Part shown: piece after piece, positions 46,587 through 54,337 of the stretch
Position numbering within the stretch: the stretch's first letter is position 1
Layout of the letters: each line of letters opens with the position of its first letter
DNA from: Massilia horti
GTDB lineage: Bacteria > Pseudomonadota > Gammaproteobacteria > Burkholderiales > Burkholderiaceae_D
DNA length: 64,000 nt
Direction: 5' to 3'
Assembly: GCF_004614195.1 (NCBI RefSeq)
Contig: NZ_SPUM01000063.1
Span: 1 to 64,000 of the forward strand
Made by a program: the position numbers and the translations under genes
Notes under the pieces: generated by a model
What the model was told of the DNA's origin: nothing
Databases searched by the model: none
Seen by the model: the letters and a program-made list of their open reading frames with translations, nothing else

Positions 46587-47359
46587 ATCTGCTTCAGCGA
46601 ACCTGCGGCCTGTCCCTGCTTTGCGCAGGCCTGCTGGCAGCGTCCGGCCACGCCCAGGCCCAGGCGCCCGGCTTCACGTCCAAGGAGGCTTTGGAAAGCC
46701 TGTTCGAACTGGAGGGGAACTCGCCGTTCTCAACCCCGCACGACGGCACGCTCACCTTCAGCGCCCTCACCTCCAAGTTCGCCACCGCGAATGGTCATGG
46801 CTACCGCAACGAGCTGAAAATCGGGAAGAAGAACCGTCTTCCGATCGAACAGACGAACGAGCACTTTTCCGCTGTCGTCACGCCGACGCTGTCCAATGGC
46901 GCCAAGACCATCGTGGCGCAGTATCACGTCGAGGGCCTGGAGACGATCGTGAAGGTCTACGTGCAGGACACGGAAGATGGCCAGCTGCTCGATGGCAAGG
47001 CCAACAATGGCGTGTTCGACATCGTGGCGAAGATCTTCAGCACCAGCGGCAAGGATGTCGCTACCGCGCTGGGCACGATCCGCTCCGGCGAAAGCTTCGA
47101 CCTGGATATCAAGTTCGATAAAGGCGATGCGACCGTGACTGCGAAGACCGCCACCAACGGCACCATCCAGACGGCACGCACCCGGATCAAGGGCGACCAT
47201 CGGAATATCTACTTCAAGTTCGGCGACTACCTGCAAGCGCTCGATCCGGCCACGAACGGGTTCACCTCGAGCACGGCCAAGTGGGACGAGTACTACCGAC
47301 TGAAGCACATCGACAGCAGCAGCATTCGCTTCAGCCACACCACGTTCGAACGCAATTGA
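46583..47359 (+). CDS. PL7-like alginate lyase
   Basis: A 258-aa exported protein whose ATG overlaps the MFS stop (ATGA). Signal peptide about residues 1-26 (ending GHAQAQA). A jelly-roll alginate_lyase2 pattern is visible: YRNELK (Arg75, Glu77), QYH (Gln113-His115) in place of the usual QIH/QVH, and YFKFGDYLQ (Tyr210-Gln218), matching the YFKxGxYxQ signature with catalytic Tyr. So the core residues are present, with an uncommon middle residue. Expected: endolytic beta-elimination of alginate or possibly beta-glucuronan, both described in PL7. Confidence 0.83.
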   Translation: MNLLQRTCGLSLLCAGLLAASGHAQAQAPGFTSKEALESLFELEGNSPFSTPHDGTLTFSALTSKFATANGHGYRNELKIGKKNRLPIEQTNEHFSAVVTPTLSNGAKTIVAQYHVEGLETIVKVYVQDTEDGQLLDGKANNGVFDIVAKIFSTSGKDVATALGTIRSGESFDLDIKFDKGDATVTAKTATNGTIQTARTRIKGDHRNIYFKFGDYLQALDPATNGFTSSTAKWDEYYRLKHIDSSSIRFSHTTFERN

Positions 47360-47364
47360 AAAAC

Positions 47365-47390
47365 GGCGCCGCGGCATTGCTGCCGGCGCC
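47365..47390 (+). other. Intergenic hairpin before the RraA-family gene
   Basis: GGCGCC...GGCGCC with an inner GGCA/TGCC pair forms a strong stem between the PL7-like gene and the next gene. It lacks a T-run, so it is more likely an mRNA-stabilising or attenuating stem than a full terminator. Confidence 0.35.
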
Positions 47391-47412
47391 ACCGATGCAA
47401 CTGGAGACAGAC

Positions 47413-48135
47413 ATGAATCAAGCGGTAGATTCCCGCACACTGGAGCTGCTGAAGACCGTCAGCACCTCGACCCTGACCACGCTGCTGTACAAGCGCGGCT
47501 TTCGCAATGTGTTCATTCAGGGCGCGCGGCCTTTGAAGACGGGCCAGCGGCTGGCCGGCCCGGCCTACACCCTGCGCTACATTCCGTCGCGCGAGGACCT
47601 GGACGGCGTGGACGCCTTCCGCGATCCGCGTCATCCACAGCGCGTGGCGATCGAGGAAATTCCGCCGGGCGCGGTGCTGGTGATGGATTGTCGCGGCGAT
47701 ACCTCGGTGGCTTCGGCCGGCAGCATCCTGTCCACGCGCCTGCAGGTGCGCGGCGCGGCCGGCATCGTCACCGACGGCGGCTTGCGCGACGCCTCCGCCA
47801 TCGCCAGGCTGGAGATCCCGGCCTGGTGCTCGGGCCCCTCGGCCCCCACCAACCTGATACGCCACCACGCGCTCGACCTGAATGCGCCCATCGGCTGCGG
47901 CGGCGTGCCGGTCTACCCGGGCGACATCATGGTCGGCGACGACGACGGCGTGGTCTGCATCCCGTTTCACCTTGCCGACGAAGTCGCGCGCGACGCGGTC
48001 GAGATGGAGCGCTTTGAGGATTTCGTGCTTGAAGAGGTGGCGCGCGGCGCAACGATCATCGGCCTGTATCCACCCACCGCGCCGGAGACCCGGACACGTT
48101 ACGAAGCATGGCTGGCAAGCCATGCGGCCGATTAA
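47413..48135 (+). CDS. RraA-family protein, candidate pyruvate aldolase
   Basis: A 240-aa protein; ATG 47413 with GGAG upstream. The RraA / HMG-CHA aldolase fold is indicated by TSTLTTLLYKRG, GPAYTLRYIP, PPGAVLVMDCRGD and GAAGIVTDGGLRDASAI. Arg125-Asp126 align with the substrate and metal-binding Arg/Asp of class II 4-hydroxy-4-methyl-2-oxoglutarate aldolases. YPGDIMVGDDDGVVCIP is also typical. Often annotated as an RNase regulator, but as the last gene of a KDG-producing operon without Eda it may cleave KDPG or a related 2-keto acid. The function is inference. Confidence 0.85.
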   Translation: MNQAVDSRTLELLKTVSTSTLTTLLYKRGFRNVFIQGARPLKTGQRLAGPAYTLRYIPSREDLDGVDAFRDPRHPQRVAIEEIPPGAVLVMDCRGDTSVASAGSILSTRLQVRGAAGIVTDGGLRDASAIARLEIPAWCSGPSAPTNLIRHHALDLNAPIGCGGVPVYPGDIMVGDDDGVVCIPFHLADEVARDAVEMERFEDFVLEEVARGATIIGLYPPTAPETRTRYEAWLASHAAD

Positions 48136-48157
48136 CCGCTTGACGCGGGCGGGCGCG

Positions 48158-48172
48158 GGTTAAACGCTTTCC
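48158..48172. promoter_or_regulatory. LacI-type operator upstream of the TonB receptor
   Basis: GGTTAAACGCTTTCC, matching the motif at 38756 and 52393 (reverse complement GTTAAACGTTTTCC) with one central change. It lies 234 bases before the receptor start. Confidence 0.5.
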
Positions 48173-48212
48173 AAACATATGCATTTGCGACGCAACGCAT
48201 TGGCAATCACGT

Positions 48213-48249
48213 GCCGTTATTGTTACTAAATTACGACAATAATAACGGC
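48213..48249. other. Inverted repeat between the RraA gene and receptor
   Basis: GCCGTTATT and its complement AATAACGGC are separated by 19 bases. It could end the preceding operon or be a regulator site; no T-run follows. Confidence 0.35.
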
Positions 48250-48315
48250 CTTGCAATAAGAGATCGAGAGAGCTGCAGCGAAAAACTTTAGCTCAAGCAT
48301 TTTTTTCGATACGAT

Positions 48316-48329
48316 GTTAATCGATTTCC
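48316..48329. promoter_or_regulatory. Second operator-like site before the TonB receptor
   Basis: GTTAATCGATTTCC, intermediate between the GTAAATCGATTTAC and GTTAAACGCTTTCC forms of the locus motif, 77 bases before the receptor start. Confidence 0.45.
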
Positions 48330-48405
48330 AAAATTGATCGTGCGTGGGACGCGGAGCATCGGCCCAACGACTCAGGTTTCTACAACAACAGCAGGAGACA
48401 TCGCT

Positions 48406-51126
48406 TTGAACAACAACACGAAAAATCTGCGGTACACACCGCTCCCAATTGCTTCGGCAGTCGCCATGGCCTTGCTGGCCATGAGCGCACCTTCCTTCGC
48501 GCAAGAGGCGCCGACCGAGGACACGATGACCAAGGTCGAGATCACCGGCTCGAGCATCAAGCGGGCGACCGCGGACCAGGCGCTGCCGGTCACCGTCACC
48601 AAAGCCGAAGACTGGATCGCGCAAGGCGCGGTGACGGTTTCCGACATCCTGATGACGATGTCGACCGCCGCCAACTACGAGCCGAACTCCACGGCCGGCA
48701 ACGGCAATAGCGCCAATATGCGCGGCATCGGCGCCGCACGCACGCTGGTGCTGCTCGACGGCAAACGCCTGCACGACAGCTCGATCGACCCGAACACGAT
48801 TCCCGTCAGCGCCCTGGACCGCACCGAAGTGCTGCGCGACGGCGCCTCGTCCGTGTACGGCAGCGATGCGATCGGCGGCGTGATCAACTTTGTCACCAAA
48901 AAGTCCTACACCGGGGCGTCCATCACCGCGAAGGGCACCGTGCCGCAAAAGAAGGGCGGCGGCGAAACCGAAGGCCTGAGCTTCATTGCAGGTAAAGGGG
49001 ACCTGGCCACCGACGGCTGGAACGTCTACGTGACGGGCGATGTCAACAACCAACTGCCGCTGCGCCAGAGCGCCCGCCCGAACATCACCAATACGGATAG
49101 GCTGCAGAGCGCCGGCTTCGAACCGCCCAAGCTGAGCAAGGGCAGCAATGCAGTGCCGGCCAACGTGACCCTGGCCAACGGCTCGACCAAGGTCGGCAGC
49201 ACGACCATCACCGGCAATCCTTACTACAGCACCGGGTGCCTCGCGCCCTGGTCCGTCCCAGGCACGAGCAATACCTGCGCGTCGACCTACAACGCGAACT
49301 CGCTGACGTTGACGACCGCGAAAAAGCAGGCGTCATTCTTCGTCAAAGGCTCGAAGATGATCGGCGACGACAAACTGACGGCGACCCTGCTGTATTCGTC
49401 GATCTTCACCCGTCCGGTCAAGAACCCGACCTTCGGCATCAACGCCTCGGTCACCAACTTCCCGGCGCTGACGATCACCCCGAGCAGCCCTTACTACCCG
49501 GGCAAGGGCATCACGCCCGCGATGCCGGCCATCACCAACCAGACGCTGACGCTGGCCTGGTCGCTGATCGGCGATCTCGGCCCGACGGTCCTGAACTACC
49601 AGAAATCGGAGTCGCGCTTCACGCTCGAGGATGAAGGCCGCCTGGGCGCCTGGGACTACAAGGTCGGCATCTGGAATGCGATCTACGCGACCCACACCAC
49701 CTTCCATTCGGGCTTCGTCAACAGCTTCAAGCTGCTCGATGGCGTCGCCAACGGCAAGCTCAATCCCTTCGGCATACAAAATGCGGAGGGCAAGGCCTAC
49801 CTGGACAGCATCTCGACCAATGGCGAAACGGCCAGCAAGGGCCTGACGCGCCTGACCGGCGCGAACCTGGCGGTCAACCGCGAGCTGATGGACCTGCCGG
49901 GCGGTGCCCTGGCGTTCGCGGCCGGCGCCGGCATCTACCACGACTTTGGCCGCAACTTCATTCCGACCACTGTCGCGCTGTCCGGCGGGCAGACGGGCAC
50001 CACCGCGGCGACCGACGTGTCCGCGTCGCGCAATGTGGCATCGGTCTATGCGGAACTGTATGCGCCGCTGACCAAGTCGCTGGACGTCGACCTGGCGGTG
50101 CGCACCGACCGTTACAACGACTTCGGCAGCACCACCAATCCCAAGCTCAGCTTCCGCTACAAGCCGACGGAATGGGTGATGTTCCGTGGCGCCGCCGGCA
50201 CCGGTTTCCGCGCCCCGACGCTGAACGAACGCTATTACGGCGCGGTCAACGGGCCGACCGGCGTGACCAGCTCGACCTACAACGATCCGCTGCTGTGCCC
50301 GGGCGGCAAGGTCGGCGGCAATACCGGCGGCACCGCACTGCCCGGCTATACCCCGACCACCGTCTGCGCGGCCAAGCTGCCGATCAACACCGGCGCCAAC
50401 CCGTCGGTCGGCCCGGAAAAGTCGAAGACCTTCAACTTCGGCATCGTGCTCACGCCGACCAAATCGCTGCTGGTGTCGCTCGACTACTGGGACGTGCGCA
50501 TGACGGACGCGATCGGACAAATCGCGCAGGCCACCCTGTTCCAGCCGCAATACGCCGACCGGTTCATCCGCGATCCGAAGACCAACATGCTGATCTACAT
50601 CGATGACCGCCTGAACAACATGGGCGGCCAGCGCACGGACGGCATTGATATTACGACCACCTACACGTTCCCGAAAACCAGCTGGGGCCGTTTCGGTGTG
50701 CAGCTCGACGGCACCTACGTCCACAGCTTCAAGACCCAGCTGACGAACGACAGCGACTGGATTTCCAGCGTCAACAAGTTCGGCCCGCTGGATGCCAACG
50801 TGTTCACGTACCGCTGGAGGTATACCGCGTCCCAGAAATGGCAGAGCCCCGGCGGCCACTGGACTACCACGCTGACCGAGTCGTACCGCCAGAGTTTCGA
50901 GGACCTGAACGCGTCGTCGCTGTTCTACCACCGCATCGACCCGTACCTGCTGGTCAACTGGTCGCTGTCCTATAAGGGCTTCAAGAAGTGGAACATCATG
51001 GGCGGCGTGAACAACGTGTTCGATCGCGATCCGCCGGCCGCGAACTACCGCAACGAGGGCTATCTGAGCGGCCAGGCCAGCCCGATCGGCCGCGCGTTCA
51101 ACATGCGCGCGACCTATACGTTCTGA
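48406..51126 (+). CDS. TonB-dependent receptor for oligouronides
   Basis: A 906-aa outer-membrane receptor starting with TTG, supported by AGGAG 8 bases upstream. Signal peptide MNNNTKNLRY to MSAPSFAQ. There is no STN domain. The plug has MTKVEITGSSIKRATADQAL, SDILMTM, NMRGIGAARTLVLLDGKRL and DRTEVLRDGASSVYGSDAIGGVINFVTKK. The 22-strand barrel ends in the aromatic TYTF. No SusD-like partner is present, as usual in proteobacterial loci. Position between the alginate operon and the second LacI gene, and the locus operator upstream, suggest uptake of alginate oligomers. Confidence 0.92.
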   Translation: MNNNTKNLRYTPLPIASAVAMALLAMSAPSFAQEAPTEDTMTKVEITGSSIKRATADQALPVTVTKAEDWIAQGAVTVSDILMTMSTAANYEPNSTAGNGNSANMRGIGAARTLVLLDGKRLHDSSIDPNTIPVSALDRTEVLRDGASSVYGSDAIGGVINFVTKKSYTGASITAKGTVPQKKGGGETEGLSFIAGKGDLATDGWNVYVTGDVNNQLPLRQSARPNITNTDRLQSAGFEPPKLSKGSNAVPANVTLANGSTKVGSTTITGNPYYSTGCLAPWSVPGTSNTCASTYNANSLTLTTAKKQASFFVKGSKMIGDDKLTATLLYSSIFTRPVKNPTFGINASVTNFPALTITPSSPYYPGKGITPAMPAITNQTLTLAWSLIGDLGPTVLNYQKSESRFTLEDEGRLGAWDYKVGIWNAIYATHTTFHSGFVNSFKLLDGVANGKLNPFGIQNAEGKAYLDSISTNGETASKGLTRLTGANLAVNRELMDLPGGALAFAAGAGIYHDFGRNFIPTTVALSGGQTGTTAATDVSASRNVASVYAELYAPLTKSLDVDLAVRTDRYNDFGSTTNPKLSFRYKPTEWVMFRGAAGTGFRAPTLNERYYGAVNGPTGVTSSTYNDPLLCPGGKVGGNTGGTALPGYTPTTVCAAKLPINTGANPSVGPEKSKTFNFGIVLTPTKSLLVSLDYWDVRMTDAIGQIAQATLFQPQYADRFIRDPKTNMLIYIDDRLNNMGGQRTDGIDITTTYTFPKTSWGRFGVQLDGTYVHSFKTQLTNDSDWISSVNKFGPLDANVFTYRWRYTASQKWQSPGGHWTTTLTESYRQSFEDLNASSLFYHRIDPYLLVNWSLSYKGFKKWNIMGGVNNVFDRDPPAANYRNEGYLSGQASPIGRAFNMRATYTF

Positions 51127-51151
51127 CTTACCTGAAGGGCCGTTGGCTTGC

Positions 51152-51188
51152 ACCTGGAGCGATCCGTTTTGCGGAAAAAGCTCCAGGT
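51152..51188 (+). other. Inverted repeat downstream of the receptor
   Basis: ACCTGGAGC and GCTCCAGGT (9-bp perfect arms, 19-base loop), upstream of the strong terminator at 51210. Could protect the 3' end of the receptor mRNA. Confidence 0.4.
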
Positions 51189-51209
51189 ATAGCGGCGAGA
51201 TCCCGAAGC

Positions 51210-51243
51210 GATGCCGCCCGGGCGACCGGGCGGCATCTTTTTT
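51210..51243 (+). terminator. Rho-independent terminator after the TonB receptor
   Basis: GATGCCGCCCGG and CCGGGCGGCATC arms form a 12-bp GC-rich stem with a 4-base loop, directly followed by six T residues. It separates the receptor transcript from the second LacI gene. Confidence 0.9.
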
Positions 51244-51313
51244 GTCCGAACCGATCGGCGACGCCTCGCGCGCAACGTAGCCACGGCGAGAATGCGTGCT
51301 AACATGCCGCGTT

Positions 51314-51327
51314 GAATAACGATTAAC
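51314..51327. promoter_or_regulatory. Possible operator in the leader of the second LacI gene
   Basis: GAATAACGATTAAC (reverse complement GTTAATCGTTATTC) resembles the locus motif with two or three mismatches and lies 4 bases before the start codon; possible autoregulation. Confidence 0.3.
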
Positions 51328-51331
51328 TCCC

Positions 51332-52327
51332 ATGAAAAAAACTGCCCCGACCATTCGCGACGTGGCCGCAGCGGCCCAGGTGTCGACCGCCACGGTGTCG
51401 AAATACATCAACGGCGCGCAGCGTTTCTCGCCCAAGGTCGAGGCGGCACTCGCGTCCGCGATTTCCAGCCTGGGCTACAAGTCCAACCCGCTGGCCAAGT
51501 CGATGATCACCGGGCGCACCAACACCATCGGCCTGTCGGTCCTGGACATCACCAACCCGCACTTTTCCAGCATCCTGAAAGGCGCGAACCGGGTCGCCAA
51601 CGACCAGGGCTATTCGGTGCTGCTGGTCGACACCGAAGAGACGCCCAGCCGCGAGCGGCGCACGCTGGAGGACCTGAGCCTGCGCGTGGACGGCATGATC
51701 GTGTTCTCCCGCATGCGCGAACACGAAATGGCATGGATGACCGAGATCGACAAGCCGCTCGTGTTCTTCGGCAGCCTGTCCGAACTGCCGCTGCCGACCG
51801 TCGCCAGCGACGACCACAGCGGCGCTTTCATGCTGAGCCAGCACCTGCGCATGCTCGGCCACAAACGCATTGCCTACCTCGGTTTTTCCAAGTCGCGGCG
51901 GGACGAGGAGCGCCTGGGCGGCATCCGCGAATGCCTGGACGCGGCGGGCCTCCCGCTGACGATCTATGACGCCGACGCACCGTCGCTGGCCGAGGGCGAG
52001 CGCCTGTGCGCGAGCATCGTGCTGGGCAGCGAGCGGCCGGACGCGCTGATCTGCTACAACGACCTGATGGCGCTCGGCTTCATGAAAGAGGCCGAGAACC
52101 TGGGCGTGGCCGTGCCGCACGACCTGTCGGTGGTCGGGTTCGACAATATCCCCTACGGCAAATACACGACGCCAGCGCTGACGACTGTTGACCTGCAGAG
52201 CGAACGCATGGGCGCGACCGCGATGGAGAAGCTGCTGGCCGTGATCCGCGGCGAGCCGGTCGAGAAACTGACCAGGATCGCTCCGCAACTGATGCTGCGC
52301 GCGTCGACCATGGCGCGGCGCGCCTGA
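51332..52327 (+). CDS. Second LacI-family regulator of the locus
   Basis: A 331-aa repressor: MKKTAPTIRDVAAAAQVSTA and the hinge GYKSNPLAKSMITG. The ligand domain has TNTIGLSVLDITNPHFSSIL, GYSVLLVDTEE, PDALICYNDLMALGFM and LSVVGFDNIPYGKYTTPALTTV. It differs clearly from the first LacI protein, so the two may sense different products or divide the operators. It is flanked by the receptor terminator and the promoter of the 608-aa enzyme candidate. Confidence 0.92.
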   Translation: MKKTAPTIRDVAAAAQVSTATVSKYINGAQRFSPKVEAALASAISSLGYKSNPLAKSMITGRTNTIGLSVLDITNPHFSSILKGANRVANDQGYSVLLVDTEETPSRERRTLEDLSLRVDGMIVFSRMREHEMAWMTEIDKPLVFFGSLSELPLPTVASDDHSGAFMLSQHLRMLGHKRIAYLGFSKSRRDEERLGGIRECLDAAGLPLTIYDADAPSLAEGERLCASIVLGSERPDALICYNDLMALGFMKEAENLGVAVPHDLSVVGFDNIPYGKYTTPALTTVDLQSERMGATAMEKLLAVIRGEPVEKLTRIAPQLMLRASTMARRA

Positions 52328-52362
52328 TCACGCCGCAGATCCCCCCGTGGTCAATCCCTGAG

Positions 52363-52406
52363 TTTACTTTCCGGACGAGTTAGCCTAAATTAGGAAAACG
52401 TTTAAC
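52363..52406 (+). promoter_or_regulatory. Promoter with LacI-type operator before the 608-aa gene
   Basis: TTTACT (52363-52368), 17-base spacer, TAAATT (52386-52391), then GGAAAACGTTTAAC (52393-52406). The block is closely related to 38725-38769, including the shared TTTACTTTCC and TAGGAAAACGTTTAAC segments. The ribosome site AAGGAG follows soon after. Confidence 0.6.
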
Positions 52407-52427
52407 AAGAAGGAGACAAGTATCACC

Positions 52428-54254
52428 ATGCGCCTCACCCTCCCCGCCCTCGCGGCTGCGGCCCTGCTCGCCGGCCCGGCCCAGGCCGCAGCGCCACTGC
52501 ACCAGACTGTCGAGCAAGCCTATCCGCAGCTCGAGTATTTCTTCCAGAAGCTCACGCAGGAAAAGGACCGGCTGACGATGGACGGCACCAAGCCGTTCGA
52601 AAGCCACGACAAATTCCTGCCTGGGAAAATCGCAGCGGGCCTGGGCGACCTGCTGCTGCACACTCCCGCCGACGATCCGCGCCTGCCCGGCATGCTGCGC
52701 GACTATGCCGCGCTGGCGGACCTGACCGTCGGCATGGAGAACGATACCTGGGGCATCTATTACTACATCGGCTCGCTGTACAAGCTCAAGCAGGCCGGCC
52801 TGCTCGAGCGCGCGGTCCGTCCCGCCACGCTCGACACCTTGCGCAAGAAGCTCGACTGGCGCACCTTCGTGCGCCTGCCCAGCTATGAACTGATCAATCT
52901 GCCGACCAACTACTACGGTGTCGCCTTCAGCATCGCGCGCCTGCGCCTGCTGATGGGCTGGGAAGACGCGCAAGGCAGCGACGTCCTGCTGGACAAGATG
53001 CTCAAGCACTACGCCACCTATTCCGGCACCTACGGCTTCTCGGACGAGACCGATGGCCAGGGCCGCTTCGACCGCTACAGCATCCTGCTGGCCGCCGAGA
53101 TCTGCGAGCGCTTCATCGAGACTGGCCTGACGGTGACGCCGGAACTGAAGGCCCTGCTGCGCAAATCGGCCGACATCGCCTTGAATGCCGCAAGTAGCGA
53201 CGGCAGCGGCTTCACGATGGGCCGCAGCCTGGGCCCGTATGGCGAAACGGCGATGCTCGAAATCCTGTCGACCGCCGCCTACCTGGGCGTCCTGAGCCCG
53301 GAGGAAAAGGAGTACGCCTACGCCTACTCGGCACGGATCGGCGAACGCTACATGAACTTCTGGTTCGACCCGCAGATGCATTCGGTCGACATGTGGGGCA
53401 AGGGACGGCGCACCGACACCTACCGCGGCAAGCACCGCATCCTGGGCGAGAACTTCTCCCTGCTGCACCAGCTGATCACCACCTCCGAAATGTGGGACAA
53501 GGCCGGCATGAAGGGCGCTGTTCCGCGTGCGGACCTGGACGCCTGGCTGACGCGCGCGCGCCCGGCCTTCAGCCTGACCCGTTTCGCCAGCGGTGAATAC
53601 GACCGGGCGCTGGCCATCTGGCGCGACGGCTCACACGTATTCAGCCTGTCGATGATCAACGGCGGCATCAGCCAGCACGCCAACAGCCCGTACTACCCGC
53701 TGCCGTTCTCGTACGGGATCGTGTCCGGCATCGCCGACTCCGGCGCCGCGCATCCCCAGCTGCTGCCCAAGTTCAAGCTGGCCGATGGCAGTGAACTGAT
53801 CGCCACCGCCTTCATGAAAGACATCCGCACCAAGCCGGAGGGCAGCGGCTATCGCGTCACCTACCATCAGGACGCGCTGACCCGCCTGGGCAAGAACGTG
53901 CCGGTCAAGGACACCCGCATCACGGTCGACACAGAGTACAGCCTGGACCACGGCGTCATCACCCGCACCGACACCTACCGCGCGGCCGCACCGCTCGACG
54001 TGGCTGGCCTCACCCTCGAATTCGCCTCGTTCTCAGATGGGGCCAGCGCCGAGGGCAACACCATCCGCTTCAAGGACGGCGCGGTGAAGAGCTTCACGGT
54101 GACTGGACTGGAAGCCTGCCAGGCAACGCCGACCGCCGGCAACGAACTGTATCGCGCGCCATACGGGCCGATGGCGAGCGTGGTCAGCTGCCACAGCAGC
54201 GCCTTCACGATGCAAAAGCCTTTGACGATTACCTGGACCATGCGCTACCAGTGA
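52428..54254 (+). CDS. Secreted protein of unknown family, candidate polysaccharide lyase
   Basis: A 608-aa protein with a clear signal peptide (MRLTLPALAAAALLAGPAQA). The first ~400 residues look all-helical, like an (alpha/alpha) toroid: LADLTVGMENDTWGIYYYIG, LINLPTNYYGVAFSIARLRL, FSDETDGQGRFDRYSILLAA, GPYGETAMLEILSTAAY. The C-terminal ~200 residues look beta-rich (LKPGF-like strands, HGVITRTDTYRAA). This two-domain plan resembles PL8/PL15/heparinase-type lyases, but I recognise no signature. Tyr, Asn, His and Arg clusters (LPTNYYG, WGKGRRTDTYRGKHR) could form an active site. It shares its promoter type with the PL5-like gene and precedes the GH105 gene. Confidence 0.7.
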   Translation: MRLTLPALAAAALLAGPAQAAAPLHQTVEQAYPQLEYFFQKLTQEKDRLTMDGTKPFESHDKFLPGKIAAGLGDLLLHTPADDPRLPGMLRDYAALADLTVGMENDTWGIYYYIGSLYKLKQAGLLERAVRPATLDTLRKKLDWRTFVRLPSYELINLPTNYYGVAFSIARLRLLMGWEDAQGSDVLLDKMLKHYATYSGTYGFSDETDGQGRFDRYSILLAAEICERFIETGLTVTPELKALLRKSADIALNAASSDGSGFTMGRSLGPYGETAMLEILSTAAYLGVLSPEEKEYAYAYSARIGERYMNFWFDPQMHSVDMWGKGRRTDTYRGKHRILGENFSLLHQLITTSEMWDKAGMKGAVPRADLDAWLTRARPAFSLTRFASGEYDRALAIWRDGSHVFSLSMINGGISQHANSPYYPLPFSYGIVSGIADSGAAHPQLLPKFKLADGSELIATAFMKDIRTKPEGSGYRVTYHQDALTRLGKNVPVKDTRITVDTEYSLDHGVITRTDTYRAAAPLDVAGLTLEFASFSDGASAEGNTIRFKDGAVKSFTVTGLEACQATPTAGNELYRAPYGPMASVVSCHSSAFTMQKPLTITWTMRYQ

Positions 54255-54258
54255 TCGC

Positions 54259-54308
54259 CCTGCCCCGCGCCCGCGCGCGGGGCAGGCTTCTTACCCGGCT
54301 TCTTACCC
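54259..54308 (+). other. GC-rich hairpin and 12-base tandem repeat between two genes
   Basis: CCTGCCCCGCGC and its complement (54259-54270 and 54275-54286) form a 12-bp stem. Two perfect copies of GGCTTCTTACCC (54285-54296, 54297-54308) follow. The T-run is weak, so partial termination is possible before the GH105 gene. Confidence 0.5.
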
Positions 54309-54337
54309 GGCGCACCATCAAAGAATCATAACGAGAC

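Noticed and set aside
47413-48135. Annotation of the RraA-family protein as RNase E inhibitor
   Set aside because: The aldolase Arg/Asp pair is retained and the operon context is catabolic; an RNase regulator role is not supported here.
48406-51126. Idea that the locus is a Bacteroidetes-type SusC/SusD system
   Set aside because: No SusD-like lipoprotein is encoded nearby and the receptor lacks the SusC N-terminal extension; proteobacterial TonB uptake fits better.
49333-51435. 700-codon frame antisense to the TonB receptor
   Set aside because: Mirror frame of a confident receptor gene; crosses the terminator and the LacI start.
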